13,645 nt of DNA, from positions 1 through 13,645 of the forward strand of contig JAQVKR010000022.1 in assembly GCA_028694565.1 (NCBI GenBank), in the 5' to 3' direction. Numbering within the stretch: position 1 is the first letter of the stretch; every line of letters begins with the position of its first letter. The position numbers were made by a program, and so were the translations under genes. This DNA comes from Gammaproteobacteria bacterium (GTDB lineage Bacteria; Pseudomonadota; Gammaproteobacteria; DSM-26407). This document shows, piece after piece, positions 7,552 through 13,645 of the stretch. Under the pieces are notes generated by a model that searched no databases, was not told the origin of the DNA, and saw nothing but the letters and a program-made list of their open reading frames with translations.

Positions 7552-7553
7552 CA
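7545..7553 (-). promoter_or_regulatory. Extended -10 element for the minus-strand GTPase pair
   Basis: On the minus strand this reads TGATATACT, an extended -10 (TGn plus TATACT, one mismatch to TATAAT). It overlaps the plus-strand -10 and lies 66 bp upstream of the GTG at 7478. No good -35 is visible, which fits an extended -10 promoter. Confidence 0.35.
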
Positions 7554-7644
7554 GCCGCCGTCGGGTTGCGGCCTGGGCGGCGGCGTGGTCGTTGCGGGAA
7601 GGGTGCCGGCTCTGGTTTCCGGTGCGGCAAGGGAGGAACGAATC

Positions 7645-7818
7645 GTGGCTAGCGCACTGCTTCACTCCCGGGGGCGCGTCCTGCGGGCCGCCGGCCGGCC
7701 GGGGGCCCGCCCGAAGGGATCCCGCCGCCGACGCCGGGAGCGCATCGCGGCGCCGGACCAGGGGGCGGTCACCGCCTGTGCGCTGCGCGCTGTCCCGGCG
7801 CTTCCGGGGAGGTGCTGA
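7645..7818 (+). CDS. Possible Arg-rich small protein (57 aa), unrecognised
   Basis: A short reading frame starts at GTG 7645 with an excellent ribosome-binding site (GGGAGGA, 7631-7637, 7 bases upstream). It ends at a TGA at 7816-7818, 2 bp before the next gene's start, and the ribosome-binding site of that gene lies inside it. The product is very basic, with an Arg run near residues 27-31, and has no recognisable domain. Its third-position GC bias matches the neighbours, but at 70% GC that is weak evidence. It may instead be a leader ORF that couples translation to the downstream gene, or not be coding at all. Confidence 0.3.
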   Translation: MASALLHSRGRVLRAAGRPGARPKGSRRRRRERIAAPDQGAVTACALRAVPALPGRC

Positions 7819-7820
7819 AA

Positions 7821-8060
7821 GTGCCCCCGGGCGTCAACCGGTGCGCCGGGCTCGGCAGGTGGCTGGCCCGGCTGCTGGCGCTGCTGGCCGGTATCGGGGC
7901 GGCGGGAGCGCTGCTGCTGTCGGGGCTGGTCGTCCTGCGCCGTGAAGGGATCGATGCCCTGGGGCTGACGCTGCTGGCCGCGGCCCTGCTGTTCGCCGGC
8001 AGTGCCGCGCTGTTCGCCTGGCTCGGCCGCCGGTCCGCGCCGGAGCGGGGCGGGGACTGA
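7821..8060 (+). CDS. Small two-helix membrane protein, function unknown
   Basis: A 79-residue protein with two predicted transmembrane helices (about residues 13-35 and 44-66) joined by a short turn containing RREGID, and a charged C-terminus (RRSAPERGGD). I do not recognise a family. The start is GTG 7821, chosen because GGGGAGGT (7806-7813) lies 7 bases upstream; an in-frame GTG at 7812 overlaps that site. It is followed by a strong intrinsic terminator at 8103-8134. It sits alone between the divergent GTPase pair and convergent fabI. The hydrophobic periodicity, ribosome-binding site and terminator together support a real gene, although no function can be assigned. Confidence 0.65.
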   Translation: MPPGVNRCAGLGRWLARLLALLAGIGAAGALLLSGLVVLRREGIDALGLTLLAAALLFAGSAALFAWLGRRSAPERGGD

Positions 8061-8102
8061 GGCCGGCCGGTCCGCCGCGCGGGGACGCCGGCGGAGGAGG
8101 AC

Positions 8103-8134
8103 AGGGGAGGCGGCGGCCGCCGCCTCCCCTTTTT
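8103..8134 (+). terminator. Rho-independent terminator after the 79-aa gene
   Basis: AGGGGAGGCGGCGG is directly followed by its exact complement (28-bp perfect palindrome, 8103-8130) and then a T5 run ending at 8134. The stem is unusually long and GC-rich. On the opposite strand, after fabI, the hairpin exists but no T-run follows, so termination there would be weaker. Confidence 0.85.
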
Positions 8135-8151
8135 CGTCGCCGCGGCGCGCC

Positions 8152-8940
8152 TCAGGCGTCCTGTTCCGCCATCGCCACCACGTGGTAGCCGCCGTCCACG
8201 TACAGGATCTCGCCGCTGATGCCGGCGGCCAGATCCGAGGCCAGGAAGGCCGCGGTATTGCCCACCTCCTCGATGGTGGTCGCGCGGCGCAGGGGCGCGT
8301 TGCGCTCGTGGTAGTCCAGCAGCTTGCGGAAATCACGGATTCCGGCCGCCGCCAGGGTCCGGATCGGGCCCGCCGAGATGGCGTTCACCCGGATTCCGCG
8401 CGGCCCGAGGCTGCGGGTCATGTAACGGACATTGGCCTCGAGGCTCGCCTTGGCCAGGCCCATCACGTTGTAGTGGGGTATCGCCCGCACCGCGCCCAGG
8501 TAGCTCATGGCCAGCAGTGAGCCGCCGCGCCCCTCCATGAGGGGCAGCGCCGCCTTGGCCACCGCCGCGAAGCTGTAGGAGCTGATGTCGTGGGCGATGC
8601 GAAACCCCTCGCGGGTCACGTCCTCGAGGTAGTCGCCCTCGAGCTGCCCGGGCGGCGCATAGGCGATGGAGTGCACCACCCCGTCCAGCCCGTCCCAGTG
8701 GCTGGCGAGTTCCGCGAAGGCCGAGGCGATCTGCTCGTCGCTCGCCACGTCACAGGGAAAGGCCAGCTCCGACCCCCACTGGGCCGCAAGCTTCAGCACC
8801 CGGTCCCGGAGCTTGTCGTTCTGGTAGGTGAAGGCGAGCTCGGCCCCTTCGCGATGCATGGCCTCGGCGATGCCCGAGGCGATGGAGCGGTTGCTCGCGA
8901 GCCCGAGGATGAGGACGCGTTTCCCGGTCAGAAAACCCAT
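8152..8940 (-). CDS. fabI: Enoyl-[acyl-carrier-protein] reductase (NADH), FabI
   Basis: A 262-residue short-chain dehydrogenase family protein that reduces trans-2-enoyl-ACP in the last step of each fatty-acid elongation cycle; cytosolic. It closely follows E. coli FabI. The cofactor-binding start is [20 protein letters not shown]. The catalytic Tyr147 and Tyr157 and Lys164 (YNVMGLAK) correspond to E. coli Tyr146, Tyr156 and Lys163. The conserved [16 protein letters not shown] and [12 protein letters not shown] segments follow. Residue 93 is Ala where E. coli has Gly93, a triclosan/diazaborine contact; Ala occurs naturally in other FabI proteins, so resistance should not be assumed. The ATG at 8940 has GGGAG about 6 bases upstream, and the family length is exact. 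The frame is open further upstream, but that extension is not FabI-like. Confidence 0.98.
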   Translation of the reverse strand: MGFLTGKRVLILGLASNRSIASGIAEAMHREGAELAFTYQNDKLRDRVLKLAAQWGSELAFPCDVASDEQIASAFAELASHWDGLDGVVHSIAYAPPGQLEGDYLEDVTREGFRIAHDISSYSFAAVAKAALPLMEGRGGSLLAMSYLGAVRAIPHYNVMGLAKASLEANVRYMTRSLGPRGIRVNAISAGPIRTLAAAGIRDFRKLLDYHERNAPLRRATTIEEVGNTAAFLASDLAAGISGEILYVDGGYHVVAMAEQDA

Positions 8941-9078
8941 GTGTGCTCCCTGGTCGTAGGTGTCGTTCAGTCTGGATGAACTTTGGCCCGGTGGCCGCGA
9001 GTCCCGCGCGGCCTGCCCTGTGCGGCCCGCAGGCCCCCGCCGGCAAGGCGATGATCCCGGCAACCCCAAAACCCGGGC

Positions 9079-9109
9079 ATTTTAGCCCAAGCGACGCGCG
9101 CTGCACCAA
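9079..9109 (-). promoter_or_regulatory. Candidate fabI promoter
   Basis: On the minus strand, TTGGTG (9104-9109) and TAAAAT (9079-9084) are 19 bp apart, giving a leader of about 130 bases before the fabI ATG. The -10 is good; the spacing is longer than ideal. Confidence 0.3.
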
Positions 9110-9238
9110 TCATCTTCAGCGGCCGCGCATCCCCCCGGTCCATGTCGCGGCGGGCATTCCCGCCGTCCCGCCGCGGCGGGGCCCCGTGGCGGGCGCCCGA
9201 TCGCCGCTTGCCGCGCCAGCCCGGCGCGGGATTGTCCG

Positions 9239-9266
9239 TTGACAAATCAAAAACGTTATTTATGCT
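9239..9266 (+). promoter_or_regulatory. Sigma-70-type promoter upstream of the TpsB-like operon
   Basis: A perfect -35 TTGACA (9239-9244) is followed after 16 bp by TATGCT (9261-9266), inside a 65-bp AT-rich patch in otherwise very GC-rich DNA. The predicted start would be near 9273, leaving a leader of about 200 bases before the barrel gene. Confidence 0.55.
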
Positions 9267-9282
9267 GTGAACCAGTTCACAG
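9265..9282. promoter_or_regulatory. CRP/FNR-superfamily-type palindromic operator
   Basis: CTGTGAAC-CA-GTTCACAG is a perfect dyad with 8-bp arms. Its core is TGTGA-N6-TCACA, the exact CRP half-site arrangement. It begins at the -10 hexamer and covers the predicted transcription start of the upstream promoter, a position that normally represses. It might instead activate a second promoter further down. A different regulator with a similar dyad is possible. Confidence 0.5.
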
Positions 9283-9471
9283 TTTTCATAATTTAACAAT
9301 TGCCGGCATGCCCGCGAGGGAGGGATTGCCCGGCAGCGTGAGGAGCGGATTCCGCGTCGATGGCCCGTGCATCAGGGAGCGGTGCCCGGCCCGGCCGGTC
9401 GGATTGCCCGGTGATGATTCGTTCCGCTCACGCCGTTCTCGGCACAGCCCCAGTCAAGGGAATGATGGGCC

Positions 9472-11130
9472 GTGGAATCCCTCGCCGTGGCCAGTCAGTC
9501 ACCTGAACCGGAGTCTGGAGCGAAGATGCCTGTAGCCGTTGCCGACGTGCCGCCTGAAGCGCCGTCGATCGCTGCCGTCGAGGAGGCGGCGGCCGGTGGC
9601 CGTGGCGACGCGCGCCAGGTGGTGGCGGCGCACGGGTACCGATACTCCCTGCGCGGTCCCCGGCTGCTGCCCCCGTCCCGGCTGCAGGCGGTGCTGGAGC
9701 GGGCGCCGGGGCCGGCCGAGGCCGTGCTGGCCATCGCCCAGGCGCGCCGCGATGCGGGATTCCTGTTCGGCGGGGCCGTGGTGGAGCGCGTCGAGGGCAA
9801 CAGCGTCAGCCTGCGCATGGTACCCCAGCGGATCGTCACTGTCAGCGCGCCGGGGCCCCTCATGGGCTTCTATGCGGGCCTGGCCGAACGCCCCGACCTG
9901 AAGCGGAGCACGCTCCTGCGCCGGACCGCGCTGGCACAGCAGTATTGCCGGCGCAACGGCACCCGTCCCAAGGTCAGCTTCGAACCGCTGGAGGATGCCG
10001 CCGGGCTCAGGCTCGCGGTCAGCGAGGAGCCGCTGCCCGATGCCCGCCGGATCACCTTCAGCGCCGGCCTGGGCAATCACGGCAACCGTTACTCCTCCCG
10101 CTGGCTGGCCAGCGCCGGGGTGTCCCTGCGGCCGGGTGACGGCGTCGAGCTGTCCCTGTCGGGCACCAAGGGGCTCGGAGGCCTCGAGGACGACCCGGGC
10201 CCCGGGAGCAAGCTGGAGCAGGGCGTGGCCCAGCTGTCGGCCTACACCCCCTTCGGCCTGCTCGGCGTGCGCCTGAGTGAAGTCCGCTTCCGCTCCAACA
10301 ACGCCGCCTACCTGGGCGACCTGGGGGGGAGCCCGGTGTTCGGCTACGAGGATGGAACCGTGCGCCGGGTGGGCCTGTTCGCCGAGCAGATCGTGCACGC
10401 CACCGATTCGGCGCGCCTCACCCTGGTGGAGCGGTTGACGCGGGTCTCCGACCGGGCCGACCGCCGGGTCTACGTGGACGGCGCCTACCAGGGCGACACG
10501 CCGCTGCGCGATGAGCGCTACAGCCACGCCTCTCTCGGCCTGCGCTACAGCGGGAACGGGCAGGCCCTGGGCTTCCGCAACCGGACGGGTCTCGACCTGA
10601 CGCTGGACCATGGCCTGTCGGAGCCGTCCGGCAGCCTGGAGGGTGCGGGACCCGGTGTTCCCGACTCGCGGTTCACGCAGGGCTCCCTCCGCTTCTCCCA
10701 CGAGCAGGGCCTGCCGGCAGGGCTGCGCCTCGGGCTCTACCTCAAGGGGCAGTGGAGCGATTCGGTCGTGCCGAACAGCCGGGAGTTCGTCCTTGGCGGT
10801 TTCGGGAATCTCATGGCCTGGCTGCCGGGCGTGGCATCCGGCGACAGGGGGGGGCTGGCGCGGGTGAGCCTGGCCACACCCGAGACCCGGCTGGGACCGT
10901 TGAGCGCCACGGCGGGGCTCTACTACGAGGCGGGTTACGTGGAATCGGCCCGCGATGGCGGCCGCGGCGGTCAGACCCTGAGTGACGTGGGGCTGAACCT
11001 GGTGCTGCGGCATGAGGCGGTGAGCCTGAGCGTGGGATACGCCGAGCCGCTGGCGGTGGAGGGGGTTTCCGATGAAGACCGGTCCGACTACCGCGCCGGT
11101 TGGCTGATGAACCTGGGGATTAGTTGGTAA
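9472..11130 (+). CDS. TpsB-like outer-membrane transporter (ShlB/FhaC/HecB family)
   Basis: An Omp85/two-partner-secretion-type protein (up to 552 residues; 534 from the alternative ATG at 9526, which has GGAG 5 bases upstream). TpsB proteins thread a partner protein across the outer membrane. Two POTRA-like regions are visible (about 58-122 and 123-188). A barrel begins near 193 with the family-typical ITFSAGLGNHGNRYSSRWLA and ends in a C-terminal Trp after alternating-polarity strands. The L6 loop near 434-453 reads SREFVLGGFGNLMAWLPG, where classical members have VRG(F/Y); the Arg is missing. No signal peptide is visible from either start, and a stop at 9463-9465 closes the frame upstream. 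The next gene, 100 bp downstream, encodes a small exported repeat protein, the likely partner. Family call good; substrate inferred. Confidence 0.78.
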   Translation: MESLAVASQSPEPESGAKMPVAVADVPPEAPSIAAVEEAAAGGRGDARQVVAAHGYRYSLRGPRLLPPSRLQAVLERAPGPAEAVLAIAQARRDAGFLFGGAVVERVEGNSVSLRMVPQRIVTVSAPGPLMGFYAGLAERPDLKRSTLLRRTALAQQYCRRNGTRPKVSFEPLEDAAGLRLAVSEEPLPDARRITFSAGLGNHGNRYSSRWLASAGVSLRPGDGVELSLSGTKGLGGLEDDPGPGSKLEQGVAQLSAYTPFGLLGVRLSEVRFRSNNAAYLGDLGGSPVFGYEDGTVRRVGLFAEQIVHATDSARLTLVERLTRVSDRADRRVYVDGAYQGDTPLRDERYSHASLGLRYSGNGQALGFRNRTGLDLTLDHGLSEPSGSLEGAGPGVPDSRFTQGSLRFSHEQGLPAGLRLGLYLKGQWSDSVVPNSREFVLGGFGNLMAWLPGVASGDRGGLARVSLATPETRLGPLSATAGLYYEAGYVESARDGGRGGQTLSDVGLNLVLRHEAVSLSVGYAEPLAVEGVSDEDRSDYRAGWLMNLGISW

Positions 11131-11230
11131 GGGGCACTAGAGCGTGGCCGGGAACCGGGCCGGGTCGGCGCCGGGTTGGCCGCGATGCAGAAATCGATGA
11201 GGCGCAAGCGCGCTCGTGGAGGTCCGGATT

Positions 11231-12271
11231 ATGAGCTCGACCAAGTACATTCGGCGGACGCTGGCCGCCGCCATCGCCTTCGGCCTCGGGGCCGTCAGCA
11301 ACGACATCGCGGCCCTGGACCTGGGGTTGCCCACGCTGCCCGTGCTGAGCCAGGTGGCCGGTGATGCGGGGAGTGGAGCCGCCGACGCGGTGGCCACCGC
11401 GCCGACCCTGCCCACCCTGCCGACGCTGCCCTCGGTGAGCGTCGACGCGGGAGGCGACGGCCAGGGGAGCATCTACGCGACCGTGGAGGCGAGTGGCGGC
11501 GCCGGCGGCCTGCCGACGCTCGACATCGGCAGCGTGCCGACGGTGGGTGGGCTCACCCAGCCGGTGGGGGAACTCGTGGGCGGGGTCGCCGGGGTGGGGG
11601 ATGCCCTGGCCGGAACCGTGGCCGGTGCGGCTGACGGCCTCGGCGGTTCGGCACTCGGCTCCGCCGGCGGCACCATCGATGTCAACCTGCTTTCCAGCAA
11701 TACCGGTGACGCGGCCAGCCTGATCAACGCCAATGTCATCACCGACAACGCACAGGCGCCGGACCAGCAGTTGCCCGTCATCGGCGCCAACGTGCTGGCC
11801 CACAACTACGGTCCCACGGCCTCGCTGCTCAACGCCAATGTGCTGTCGCTCAACGACGTGGCGGCCGCGGGGGCCACGCCGCTCATCGGCGCCAACGTGA
11901 TTTCCGGCAACAACGGCCCCGCCGCGTCACTGCTGGATCTGAATGTCCTGGCGGACAACGAGACGCAGCCGGAGAACGATCCCGCCATCGGGGTGCAGAT
12001 TCTCTCCCACAACACCGGCACCGGCACGCTCCTGAACATCAGCATCCTCTCCACCAATGACGGCGGCGACGGTGGCGACGGCGGCGACGGCGGCGACGGT
12101 GGCGACGGTGGTGACGGCGGTGACGGTGGCGACGGTGGTGACGGTGGTGACGGTGGTGACGGTGGTGACGGTGGTGACGGCGGCGATGGCGGCGATGGCG
12201 GCGATGGCGGCGATGGCGGCGATGGCGGCGATGGCGGCGGGAATGGCTGGGGTACCGGCGGGACGTTCTGA
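11231..12271 (+). CDS. Exported repeat protein with Gly-Gly-Asp tail, candidate substrate of the TpsB-like barrel
   Basis: A 346-residue protein of unrecognised family. A signal peptide (1 to about 28, RRTLAAAIAFGLGAV core, cleavage probably after IAA) is followed by a Gly/Ala/Leu/Thr-rich region with repeated LPTLPTLPS-like segments (about 32-140). Four repeats of 34-35 residues start near 149, 183, 218 and 252, built on IGANVL.xN...ASLLNANVLS.N. Asp277 leads into nineteen exact GGD triplets (278-334), and the protein ends GGGNGWGTGGTF. The asparagine/aliphatic repeats suggest a beta-solenoid-like fold; the tail should be flexible and highly acidic. No TPS haemagglutination domain is visible. 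The ATG at 11231 is chosen for GGAGGT 7 bases upstream (11218-11223); the GTG at 11216 precedes that site. I infer a surface or secreted structural protein. Confidence 0.8.
   Translation: MSSTKYIRRTLAAAIAFGLGAVSNDIAALDLGLPTLPVLSQVAGDAGSGAADAVATAPTLPTLPTLPSVSVDAGGDGQGSIYATVEASGGAGGLPTLDIGSVPTVGGLTQPVGELVGGVAGVGDALAGTVAGAADGLGGSALGSAGGTIDVNLLSSNTGDAASLINANVITDNAQAPDQQLPVIGANVLAHNYGPTASLLNANVLSLNDVAAAGATPLIGANVISGNNGPAASLLDLNVLADNETQPENDPAIGVQILSHNTGTGTLLNISILSTNDGGDGGDGGDGGDGGDGGDGGDGGDGGDGGDGGDGGDGGDGGDGGDGGDGGDGGDGGDGGGNGWGTGGTF
12059..12235 (+). repeat. 9-bp in-frame tandem repeat encoding (Gly-Gly-Asp)19
   Basis: After a GAC at 12059-12061, nineteen 9-bp units run from 12062 to 12232. They fall into three codon blocks: units 1-8 mixed GGC/GGT with GAC, units 9-13 all GGTGGTGAC, units 14-19 all GGCGGCGAT. 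The homogeneous blocks point to recent unit duplication. Because units are 9 bp, copy-number change alters length without shifting the frame. Confidence 0.95.
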
Positions 12272-12295
12272 TCCGCAACGGACACGAGAACACTT

Positions 12296-12332
12296 TCCCC
12301 CGCCGCCGGGGCACGGGCTTCCGGGCGGGGGA
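12296..12332 (+). other. Intercistronic stem-loop between the repeat-protein and OmpA-family genes
   Basis: TCCCCCGCC (12296-12304) pairs exactly with GGCGGGGGA (12324-12332) around a GC-rich loop, in the 102-bp gap. No T-run follows. It may stabilise the upstream mRNA or lower downstream expression rather than terminate. Confidence 0.5.
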
Positions 12333-12373
12333 TTCGGCAAGGAATTTCCTGAAAACTGACGAGGTGCCTGGAT

Positions 12374-13402
12374 ATGAAGGGTCGGAAGAGGTTGTTGACA
12401 GTGCTGCTCGCCGCGGCATTCGTCCCGGCGATGGGGGCGGCGGCGGAGTCCGGGGACGAGGCGTTTCCCCTGGGCTTCCACGTGGGGGTCAAGGGCGGGG
12501 TGAACAGCTCCAATCTCGACGGGGAGCACGCGACCGAATCGGAAACCGCCCGCAGCCTGGGCCTGGAAGCCGGCTACGATTGGCGCATCGGCGAATCGGG
12601 GCGAGTGGGCGTGGAGGGTTTCTTCGAGAACAACGACAGCGCCTGCCGCGATTACAAGGACAGTCCCAATGCCCATTGCTACGGCACGAACGTCGTGGGC
12701 GCGGGGGTGAGGCTGGGCCTGGATGCCGGCAGGTTCCTGCCCTATGCGAAGCTCGGAGTCGCCCAGGTGATGGGCAGCGACGATGCCGACGGCCACGATG
12801 CCACGGGGTTCCGGGCGGGCGTCGGGATGGAGTATCTGTTCCACCCCCAGGCCAGCGTGGGCGTGGAGTGGAGCTATACCAAGGCGAAGGATGAGAGTAC
12901 CGATCTCGTCAACCGCAACCTGCTCCTGGGCCTCAACTACTACCTCGACGCGAAGAAGCCGGAGCCGAAGCCCGAGCCGATCGTCCAGCCGGCGGTGCAG
13001 GAGGCCTCGCCGGTGGTCCAGGCCCTGATGCAGAACAAGCCGGTGACCCTGCAGGGGACGGTGTTCGACTTCGATTCGGCCCGTCTGCGCCCCTCGTCCT
13101 TCCAGGTCCTGGATGAAGTGGTGAAGTTCGCCCGGGACTTCCCGAAGGCCAAGCTCGATATCTCCGGCCATACCGACAATATCGGCTCGGACGCCTACAA
13201 CCAGCGTCTCTCCGAGGCCCGGGCCGAGGCGGTGAAGCGCTACCTCGAGTCCAAGGGCGTGGCGCCCGATCGCATCCTGGCCAGGGGGTACTCCTTCCAC
13301 AAGCCCATCGCCAGCAACGCCGGCGCCGCCGGGCGCGCCGAGAACCGGCGCGTGGAGATTCGCGCGGTGGTGACGGTGACCGAGTTGCAGCGGGAGGGCT
13401 GA
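12374..13402 (+). CDS. OmpA-family outer-membrane protein with peptidoglycan-binding domain
   Basis: A 342-residue protein. It has a signal peptide (1 to about 24, LLTVLLAAAFVPAMGAAA), then an N-terminal eight-strand-type beta-barrel (about 32-192, ending in NLLLGLNYYLD) and a Pro/Glu/Lys linker (194-206, KKPEPKPEP). The C-terminal OmpA domain (about 225-335) has a FDFDSARL strand and the peptidoglycan motif SGHTDNIGSDAYNQRLSEAR. D268 and R283 match E. coli OmpA D271 and R286, which bind diaminopimelate, so cell-wall anchoring should be intact. Cys91 and Cys102 could form a disulfide in a surface loop. The ATG at 12374 follows GAGGTG at 12360-12365. It is the last gene before the strong terminator and probably belongs to the same transcription unit as the two upstream genes. 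Confidence 0.93.
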   Translation: MKGRKRLLTVLLAAAFVPAMGAAAESGDEAFPLGFHVGVKGGVNSSNLDGEHATESETARSLGLEAGYDWRIGESGRVGVEGFFENNDSACRDYKDSPNAHCYGTNVVGAGVRLGLDAGRFLPYAKLGVAQVMGSDDADGHDATGFRAGVGMEYLFHPQASVGVEWSYTKAKDESTDLVNRNLLLGLNYYLDAKKPEPKPEPIVQPAVQEASPVVQALMQNKPVTLQGTVFDFDSARLRPSSFQVLDEVVKFARDFPKAKLDISGHTDNIGSDAYNQRLSEARAEAVKRYLESKGVAPDRILARGYSFHKPIASNAGAAGRAENRRVEIRAVVTVTELQREG

Positions 13403-13421
13403 CACTAGCGCAAGGATGAGG

Positions 13422-13491
13422 CGGGGCGACGCCTGCCCCGTCCGTTTTCCATCACCGCTGGCCCGGGCATATCGGGTCGGCGGTTTTTTTT
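13422..13491 (+). terminator. Tandem rho-independent terminator closing the operon
   Basis: The first hairpin, CGGGGC-N7-GCCCCG (13422-13440), is followed by TCCGTTTT. The second and stronger one (13454-13484) has a 12-bp stem with two G-T wobbles starting ACCGC and closing GCGGT, a loop of about 7 bases, and a T8 run at 13484-13491. The last 150 bases of the window hold nothing recognisable. Confidence 0.85.
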
Positions 13492-13645
13492 GCCCGCGCC
13501 TCTTCGACGGCGCGGTCCCGCGAGGCGGCGGGGAGTGCGGCGATCGCCTCAAGCCACGGGCACGGATACGGAGCGGCTCCGCCGGCGGGGCCGGGATGCC
13601 GCGCCTGCGTGGATGGGGACGCGGTCGGTCCGCATGAGCGGGCGC

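Larger units (their letters stand above)
8941..9471. other. 531-bp gene-free region between divergent fabI and the TpsB-like gene
   Basis: I see no credible gene or RNA here. The fabI-proximal part is GC-rich. A small hairpin, GGCGGG-catt-CCCGCC, lies near 9148-9163. The only AT-rich patch in the region is 9238-9302, which holds the promoter and palindrome listed separately. The 170 bp between that patch and the TpsB-like start are GC-rich and hold only short frames, none resembling a signal peptide. Confidence 0.6.

Noticed and set aside
8152..8940. Triclosan-resistance mutation at residue 93
   Set aside because: Ala at this position is a natural variant in other FabI proteins; the sequence alone does not show resistance.
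8941..9069. Longer FabI N-terminus
   Set aside because: The ATG at 8940 gives the exact FabI start (MGFLTGKR) and a good ribosome-binding site; the extension is not family-like.
9265..9282. LexA (SOS) box
   Set aside because: CTGT and ACAG are present but separated by 10 bases; the gammaproteobacterial LexA site has 8. The CRP-type spacing fits exactly.
9499..11013. 504-residue minus-strand frame opposite the TpsB-like gene
   Set aside because: Low-information composition, typical of an antisense shadow; the plus strand shows POTRA and barrel features.
12059..12232. CRISPR array
   Set aside because: The repeats are contiguous 9-bp in-frame units with no spacers, inside an open reading frame.
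12059..12271. Collagen-like triple helix or true RTX repeats
   Set aside because: There is Gly in two of every three positions and no proline, so not collagen-like. The hydrophobic position of RTX nonapeptides is absent.
11806..13552. Long minus-strand frames rich in Pro-Ser or Ile-Ala/Thr-Val repeats
   Set aside because: They are antisense shadows of the GGD tract and the OmpA-family gene, produced by high GC and the 9-bp repeat.

Overview
The window is about 70% GC with strongly GC-biased third codon positions. It encodes proteins typical of Gram-negative proteobacteria: an Rsd/AlgQ anti-sigma factor, a FabI whose catalytic region closely matches the E. coli type, an OmpA-family protein and a two-partner-secretion-type outer-membrane barrel. 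I infer a high-GC gammaproteobacterium, possibly of the Chromatiales/Ectothiorhodospiraceae type. The genus cannot be read from the sequence.

Layout. (1) 1-1840: the 3' part of a TerC/YgdQ-type membrane protein and a small gamma-glutamylcyclotransferase-fold protein on the plus strand, facing an Rsd/AlgQ homologue on the minus strand. (2) 1912-3008: a secreted M23 peptidase (minus), then a 185-bp inverted-repeat element of the dispersed-repeat type. (3) 3030-7553: three large membrane-associated GTPases. A dynamin-like one (plus) converges tail to tail, with a 1-bp gap, on two overlapping DUF697/YcjF-like GTPase genes (minus). Both stop codons at the convergence lie in one perfect palindrome. 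(4) 7522-8134: overlapping divergent promoter elements, a possible Arg-rich small ORF, a 79-residue two-helix membrane protein and a strong intrinsic terminator. (5) 8152-9471: fabI (minus) and a 531-bp gene-free stretch. That stretch holds an AT-rich patch with a TTGACA-type promoter and a perfect CRP-type palindrome. (6) 9472-13491: three plus-strand genes encoding a TpsB-like (ShlB/FhaC/HecB) barrel, a secreted protein with four 34-35-residue repeats and a 19-unit Gly-Gly-Asp tail, and an OmpA-type protein. They end at a strong terminator.

How the genes may work together. Region 6 is the best candidate for an undescribed system. A transporter-like barrel with a degenerate L6 motif and no visible signal peptide stands next to a small low-complexity exported protein that lacks the usual TPS domain, followed by a peptidoglycan-anchored OmpA-type barrel. 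I infer an envelope or surface-polymer export unit. Region 3 is a second candidate: a compact cluster of membrane GTPases of unknown role. Region 2 suggests cell-wall remodelling next to a stationary-phase regulator. The rest is ordinary housekeeping.
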